NCBI GenBank assembly: GCA_037178675.1
Contig: JAYMGJ010000066.1
Span: 1-64,000, forward strand
Source: Scleroderma bovista
Lineage: Eukaryota > Basidiomycota > Agaricomycetes > Boletales > Sclerodermataceae
Direction of reading: 5' to 3'
Length of the DNA: 64,000 nt
The notes below the pieces were generated by a model. That model did no database searches. It was not told the origin of the DNA and saw nothing but the letters and a program-made list of their open reading frames with translations. Of this stretch, positions 58,664 through 64,000 are shown in pieces (the first letter of the stretch is position 1; the number at the start of each line of letters is the position of its first letter). The position numbers and the translations under genes are program-made.

Positions 58664-59665
58664 ATGGCGTTGCGCTCCTTTGCCATTCTGTCTGTCTTCC
58701 TCACGACCGTGTTCGCCCAGTCCCAGGTATGTTCTCCCACCATTCATCAGTATCTCTTGGCTGATCTCATCCTACAGAATCCCCTCATCCCATCTGGTAT
58801 CTCCCAAAGCTGTACTAACTATCTTACCTCGCTGGATGCATTGTCGTCGTTTTCATCCTGCACCAGTCCCATCCTCTCTGCTCTCACGGATTATTCACCT
58901 AGTGGCAGTGCCAGTTCATCTCTATCTGCTATCAACACGGCACTGAACAACCTCTGCGGTACTAGTCTGACGGCGCAGTGCCCTGACAACATTCTCGGCG
59001 GTCAACTTGCTGAATTCTATGCTGCTTGCCCCAAAGAACTGACATCCGATCCTAACAACGATGTCAAGAGAATATACGATGTTCTCTATACCTTGGGAGG
59101 GCTAAGGAAGGCCATCTGTACAAAGGACGAGAGCGGAAAATACTGTGCTGCCCAACTGGGCACCTCCAAGACTGGTGGCGTCAATGCGGTCGTGGAAGGG
59201 TCACCATCTGGGGAAACGCTGGAAAGGGAATCACTGTACTCAGCACTCCCCGATGGCAACACCGTTACTCGTCGCGGTGGTAGCTCTTCTACAGCACTCG
59301 TTCCCAACACCACCACCTTCGCAGCAACTAACCTCGCCTTCATGTTCCTTCAGCCCTCCACCGACTCCACCACATTCTGCGCTAGCTGCACGAGGAACGT
59401 CATGACATCGTATATAACATTCATGTCCAACTACCCCTATGCCCCTGGCATCAACAACAGCTTGATCCTCAAGAATGAACCTGCGCTGTACGACAGCATT
59501 CAATCCACCTGCGGTGCTAACTTCCTCAGTGGAGCTGTCCAGGCTGCTGGTGGTCTGTCCAGTGGAATCTTGAGCAGCGATGCTCTTCAGACCCTCACTC
59601 GCGATCTCACTGTTGCAATCAGTGCGGTCTTTGGCGCTGCTGCCTTCGCGGTTGCCTCTATCTAA
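58664..59665 (+). CDS. Secreted, probably GPI-anchored protein (DUF7729-type)
   Basis: The ATG at 58664 gives MALRSFAILSVFLTTVFAQS, a clear signal peptide. A 51-bp intron (58727-58777) is spliced to NPLIPSGISQSCTNYLTSLD, so the mature protein starts near the intron. The Cys-rich ectodomain has CTSPILSALTDYSPSG, LSAINTALNNLCGTSLTAQC, AEFYAACPKELTSD, RIYDVLYTLGGLRKAICTKD, FCASCTRNVMTSYITFMSNY and a second Cys near YDSIQSTCGANFLSG. The C-terminus, LTVAISAVFGAAAFAVASI, is a hydrophobic tail preceded by small residues, as in GPI signals. About 316 residues. The domain name DUF7729 is from remembered pattern; function unknown, likely cell wall or surface. Confidence 0.78.
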   Translation: MALRSFAILSVFLTTVFAQSQVCSPTIHQYLLADLILQNPLIPSGISQSCTNYLTSLDALSSFSSCTSPILSALTDYSPSGSASSSLSAINTALNNLCGTSLTAQCPDNILGGQLAEFYAACPKELTSDPNNDVKRIYDVLYTLGGLRKAICTKDESGKYCAAQLGTSKTGGVNAVVEGSPSGETLERESLYSALPDGNTVTRRGGSSSTALVPNTTTFAATNLAFMFLQPSTDSTTFCASCTRNVMTSYITFMSNYPYAPGINNSLILKNEPALYDSIQSTCGANFLSGAVQAAGGLSSGILSSDALQTLTRDLTVAISAVFGAAAFAVASI

Positions 59666-60193
59666 GAGGGTGGGCATCTTGGACTTGCGATACTTGGGGC
59701 TTCGTGGTTTATTTCACTATCTTATTGGACAAGCGGACTTGTAGTAAACAACAGTTCATTTGTCCAAAAATACGATACCCTCTTCAGGATATTAGTTTAT
59801 CACCTTTTCTCAACCTTTATTTCTACTTACCTTCTGCTTGCATCTTCACTGACTCGCTGTTGACCGGCACGATACACTGATTTATTCTTAAGAACCATAC
59901 CATTGATTGTTTCTCTCTTCGAAGTGGATCAACTAATGGTATAACATATCCCGATTCGTGCCCGCTACTCGTACAATTGACAGGTACTATCGCTCACCAA
60001 ATACCTGGCCTCCCCAGGTATTTGGCCGTCACAAAATGTCACAGAAAGTAACGCAATGTCACATCCTATAATTTTGAAGTCCGCTCAGCGCACTAGGACA
60101 GAGGTCAAATGGATGTTCTATTTGGCATATGTAGTAGACGTAAGTAGATTTAGTATTATTGTGTTGCAGTAAGAAGTAATGTGATGCTAGCTA
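59666..60193. other. Intergenic with perfect hairpin
   Basis: About 530 bp, convergent spacer between the secreted protein (+) and the small unknown gene (-). It holds the hairpin listed next and a run of GTCACA motifs at 60028-60064. Confidence 0.5.
59997..60025. repeat. Perfect 12-bp inverted repeat, 5-nt loop
   Basis: CCAAATACCTGG (59997-60008), loop CCTCC, then CCAGGTATTTGG (60014-60025), an exact reverse complement. It is followed within 40 bp by CGTCACA, TGTCACA and TGTCACA at irregular spacing. It could be a mobile-element end, a regulatory hairpin or a transcript 3' structure. Confidence 0.85.
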
Positions 60194-60713
60194 TCAATGT
60201 GCAGTATCGAATGAGTGGCTATTAGGTTGTGTATATGAGTATGTACTTGATGCAAAGATATAAGGAGGCTGTGGTACGTGGGTTGGATGCTCGTGGGGTA
60301 GTGATAAATGGGACTCTATGGGAGGGTAGAACCGCTCGTGATGTGGAAGAGGGTGAGCGATGTGCGGCACCTGTGAAAATAACTGGGGTGGCTGCTCGCT
60401 ACCATTCGGAACTGATGGTGTGAAGGATTGAAGCATAAACAGTCGACGGCCCTGCGTGACTCGGACCAGCTTGCTGGGTTTGACTCAGTGTCGTGCTGCA
60501 TTGATCTTCATGGCCGGGTGGAGCGGCAGTGGCGCGTTTGCTGCGCTGTCCACGGCGGGCTTCTCCAAATAGTGCAGAAAATCGAGGATTCTGAGCGAGA
60601 GCAGGATTTTCAGCCATTCGTGCCTTGATGTTCTTCAAGAGAGTCGTGATTGTGTCCTTGGTCTCGTGTGTTAGAAATTCATGCTCCGCTTCGGCTGTAC
60701 TCGGCATGACCAT
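60194..60713 (-). CDS. Small hypothetical protein, Pro/His-rich C-terminus
   Basis: Two exons. The ATG at 60713 gives MVMPSTAEAEHEFLTHETKD, then TITTLLKNIKARMAENPALA, a helical segment, and QNPRFSALFGEARRGQRSKR. A 55-bp intron (donor GTCCGA, acceptor CATCAG) joins ...LSQTQQA to VPNGSEQPPQLFSQVPHIAH, followed by a His/Pro/Ser/Tyr-rich tail ending SHSFDTAH. About 145 residues. Without the splice the frame ends shortly after (ISSEW). No domain recognised; a nuclear or adaptor role would be a guess. Confidence 0.5.
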
Positions 60714-61123
60714 CACAGCGTGATCTTTACTTGTCGTCACACTGTTTTTTCTATTTCAACGAATACTTCGTCATTCAAGTTTGTAGAGTTTAAGAATACA
60801 TTTATCCAGGCTCCTACCCAACCTCTGCTTCGAGTGTGAGGCGGCATCCTAGTACAGGGGCGGATGGTTCCGGTGGCTATGCGGGAGTTCAAACACTGCA
60901 AACCTTAGGATCCCTCACACTCTCAGCAACGGCTGGTGTAAAACATTTGTAAACAACGTCAGCCACAGTGGCTGAACGAGCGGTATCTCAAAAATATACA
61001 CTACACTGACACTAGGGTTTGAATATATCTAATAATCTATTAATATATATCAACATTGGGTCCCTGACGGGCTGAGGGACGCCAATGAGAAAATGATGCT
61101 TGCTGCACGTTGCACTCTCACTG

Positions 61124-63822
61124 ATGGAGGAGATTATCCTTGAAGCTGTGGCACAAACACTCAAGGACCATGGCACCACACTATCCGACTTTTTGCTCAA
61201 TTTACTCACCTCGCGGAGGTATAACAGCCATTCCATGGTGAGCGATCTGCTCTCTCGGGGCACAGAAATCCTTGCAACCCTCATCAATCATCCCATGAAC
61301 AATGGCAAGTTAGATGGACAAGTTCAACAACTCGCAATCAAAGGCTACCTTGCTGAAATGAAATACATCGTTGCCGAGGATGCCGGCTGGCACTTCGGAG
61401 TATATCAATCTACAATGAAGCAATTCGAGGAGTTCAGTCTGGAAGATATGGGGAAGGAATTAGAGAAAAACGCACCAAAGCTATGGCACTTAGTGGGCCT
61501 ATTGCTTGGGGGCTGTGCTGAAGAAACTGCAGACTTAAAAATGCATGGCAACGGAGATGCAATCATGGCTGATGACACCTACTGGGACGAAGTAGATGAA
61601 ATTGACCTCGAAGGGTTTGTAAATGGACTTACTGGAGATAAAGTGCCATCAATGACAGCAGCTGATAAACGCAAAATGCGACATGCAGCTATACTACTCA
61701 TCGTGGGTGCTTGATTAAATAGACCGTGATCCCAGCCATCTAAAGACTCCTCAATCAGAGGAGGATCATTATCTTCAGTATCTTGATGAATAGTACCAAC
61801 CAGAAAGCAAATGCCATGCCAAGTATGCTGGGGTTTTTCTTCCAGTCAATGCATGTGCCGCAAAAGGTCGTCGAGACGCTGGCTCACATTGGAATTTCCA
61901 TATCAAATGAGTCAATCACTGCAGCAACTCGGGCGTTGTCAGTCGAGTCACAATCCAAGCTTTGAGAGCTTGGGCAGTCACTTCTGGCGGCATATGCATA
62001 CGATAACTTTGATGTGGACTTAAAATCCTACGTTTCAGTTGTGGAGAAGACATCTACATCATTGAAACATCTTACCTCAGGCTTATTATTCCCGCTTGCA
62101 CATGGAGTGACAATTGACCACTTGAAATGCTCAGCCGAGCTATGGAAAAAGTCGTTGTTGAATGCAGAGGCTGAAGAAGAGGACCTACCACCAAAGCAAA
62201 CATGGCAAGACTTGCTTGTCCTCCATCCGGAATCCCCCTCTGCTCCACAGACTGGCCCGAGTTTTCTCTCTCGCCGCGATAAATTTAATTCATGGGTCTT
62301 CTTGTCTGATCTATGTACTAGTGGGCCATCATATTTCCATCAGTTCAAGCCGTTACTTCACGACCCTGATGTTATTGAAAAGATACCTCTGCTTAAAACA
62401 CCCCTGACACCAGCTCGTGCAATGGACGTCAATAACTCCACCGTCAGTGGAAACATCCGTGCTGTTGTGGACCTCCTTGCACAAGGGGGTGTGTATGACC
62501 CTAATGATGTGCACTTTGAGGACTCCGGATCCCCTGATCTAACCCCATATGTCGTTCTCATACACGGAGACCTCGGAACTGGTGAACGACTTCAGGCTGC
62601 GCAAATCCGCCGATCGATTGAGGCAACGCCCTGGGACCGATTCCAACATGTCGCTTTCATTCCTGGGTTATTCCACCTGAAGATGGCATGTGCAGATGCA
62701 ATTTGGCGATGTTTCATACAACCACTCACCATGCGGGAAGACGAGACAAGCTTGATATGCGATGTGGCTCAACTCCGACCCAGGGAGACTGGAATAATTG
62801 GATCTAAACCGGGGTTCCGCCGCATGCACCAACTGATAAATCATGCTGGGATCGTGCAACGTCTTGATTGTTGGCGTGTGTACGCTCAGAAGAAGACCGC
62901 ACAGTGGACATCCCTTGAAGCCTTTGCAGCATCAAAGCCCACCCTGGACGACCTAAAAACATGGGCAGATGAGATTGCACTCGAATATATTGCATCATCT
63001 TACCAGCTCTATAACATGCGCCGATGGACACCATGCCAATGCGACATGCAGTTCGAAAATGCACTGTTATTGAACAAGTATTTCCTTCTATATGAGGAGA
63101 TCACTTACGCAATGAATCTTGGTGATATCGGACACATTGAAACTTGTATCATATCATGGATCCCAATACTGAAGGCAACCGGCAAGCATAAATATGCCAC
63201 ACACATGACCAACTTTCTATTGGATGTACACTTTGTGTACCCTCCTGGCCTCAGGTGAGTGGATGATCACAATCAGAAACACTGAAGACTTACATCGATA
63301 ATTTATTAAGACATGCAGTCCGATACCACATGCTTGTCAATCCAACAGGAAAAGAGAAAAAGTGGTGTGGCATTGACTGGTGCATAGAATTGAATAATCT
63401 TTTCACGAAGGTGAGAAAATCATGCACCGCTGCATTGAGACTTCTAATGCTGTATGCGTCAGGTCAAGAATGGTGGAAAGGGGTCCAATCGGACCGTGGA
63501 GCGAATCCTCCTAGAGTCAACACTTGTCCAGATTTACCGAAGCACACAGGCAACCATACAAAAGAATTTCCTACACACCCATCTCACAACACAGCATGCT
63601 GATCCTGACATGACGAAGACATTTGCAAATCTAGCAAGTAAATTAGCAGTGCATTCACCACATACATTTGTTTCAGGAAGGAAATCGCGACACGAAGTCA
63701 TAGATCTAATGGACAAAGGGCGTACAATGCTGAGTAAGGCGGAAGAGTCTGATGACAACGAAGTGGGGAACAAAAGCAGTAGGGCAGAATTAGATGATGT
63801 ATTGGTCGAGTTGGTGGGATAA
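61124..63822 (+). CDS. DUF6589-family protein, interrupted by one in-frame TGA
   Basis: Fungal DUF6589 family, common in Agaricomycetes in repeat-rich contexts; function unknown. Exons: MEEIILEAVAQTLKDHGTTL and onward to MRHAAILLI, a 55-bp intron, then IFSILMNSTNQKANAMPSML, GISISNESITAATRALSVES and QSKL. A TGA stands at 61963-61965, and the same frame continues ELGQSLLAAYAYDNFDVDLK. Family hallmarks follow: HLTSGLLFPLAHGVTIDHLK, VVLIHGDLGTGERLQA, TPWDRFQHVAFIPGLFHLKM, LRPRETGIIGSKPGFRRMHQ, LYEEITYAMNLGDIGHIETC, KATGKHKYATHMTNFLLDVH, then HAVRYHMLVNPTGKE, LNNLFTKVKNGGKGSNRTVE and LHTHLTTQHADPDMTKTFAN. The stop is the only lesion. True N-terminus may lie upstream of 61124. Confidence 0.8.
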
Positions 63823-63904
63823 GTGGTTCATGTATTCGATCCAGTGACCTGTACAAAACCGCTCCTTGTTAAAAAGATATACGACCGCAAAATATAAACT
63901 TACC

Positions 63905-63943
63905 GTGCTCATATTTTCCTTTGATGTCCCTTGGGCAAGACAT
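63905..63943 (-). CDS. Possible first exon of a gene at the window edge (weak)
   Basis: ATG at 63943 on the minus strand encodes MSCPRDIKGKYEHG and meets a good donor (GGTAAGT). The next frame piece after a 55-bp intron is HWIEYMNHLSHQL, overlapping the DUF6589 3' end. An alternative reading with DLPRQHGINSLVPSTHHV upstream suggests a longer gene entering from beyond 64000. Very little can be said. Confidence 0.2.
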
Positions 63944-64000
63944 GATGGGTGCTTGGGACAAGCGAGTTGATTCCGTGCTGACGAGGTAGATCAAATAGCA

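Overview
The window is nuclear DNA from a filamentous basidiomycete fungus, most likely an Agaricomycete. Genes carry many short introns (about 50-70 bp, GT...AG), strands are mixed and spacing is tight in places. The families point the same way: ERG24, an Srp1-like SR protein, a shieldin-type OB-fold protein, an E(z)-like SET protein, a DUF6589 protein, a short Zn2Cys6 protein ending in RRGYPCNYVPV, and F-box proteins with a C-terminal barrel-like module. No rRNA, CRISPR array or convincing tRNA was seen. Exon joins were made by eye from splice signals, reading frame and family conservation.

Layout. 0.1-21.8 kb is a dense housekeeping block: zinc alcohol dehydrogenase (-), APC11 (-), shieldin-2-like OB protein (+), an unknown protein (+), GAR transformylase (-), SR splicing factor (-), a large helical-repeat (PPR-like) protein (+) and, 15 bp behind it, a membrane glycosyltransferase-like protein (+), an E(z)-type SET methyltransferase (+), eEF1B-gamma (-), ORC2 (+) and ERG24 (-). 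From 21.8 to 30.6 kb the only recognisable item is a short Zn2Cys6 gene or relic. 30.6-32.9 kb is a conserved unknown protein (-). 32.9-38.4 kb is again nearly empty. 38.5-42.7 kb has a diverged Cdc20/Cdh1-like WD40 protein (-) and a protein with a possible degenerate kinase fold (-). 44.9-56.4 kb holds three paralogous F-box genes (two -, one +) with eEF1B-beta (+) between them. 58.7-60.7 kb has a secreted, probably GPI-anchored protein (+), a perfect hairpin and a small unknown protein (-). The window ends with a DUF6589 gene (+) that has one in-frame TGA in an otherwise intact frame.

How the genes relate. Two parts of the ubiquitin machinery recur. The APC/C is represented by its RING subunit APC11 and by a Cdc20-like activator with an Ile-Arg tail. 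SCF-type substrate selection is represented by the F-box trio. Translation elongation is represented by two subunits of one complex, eEF1B-gamma and eEF1B-beta. ORC2, the shieldin-like protein and the SET protein belong to replication, repair and chromatin. The F-box trio is the clearest lineage-specific feature: the same N-terminal F-box and the same C-terminal W/G-rich module, strongly diverged in sequence, in a small local cluster.
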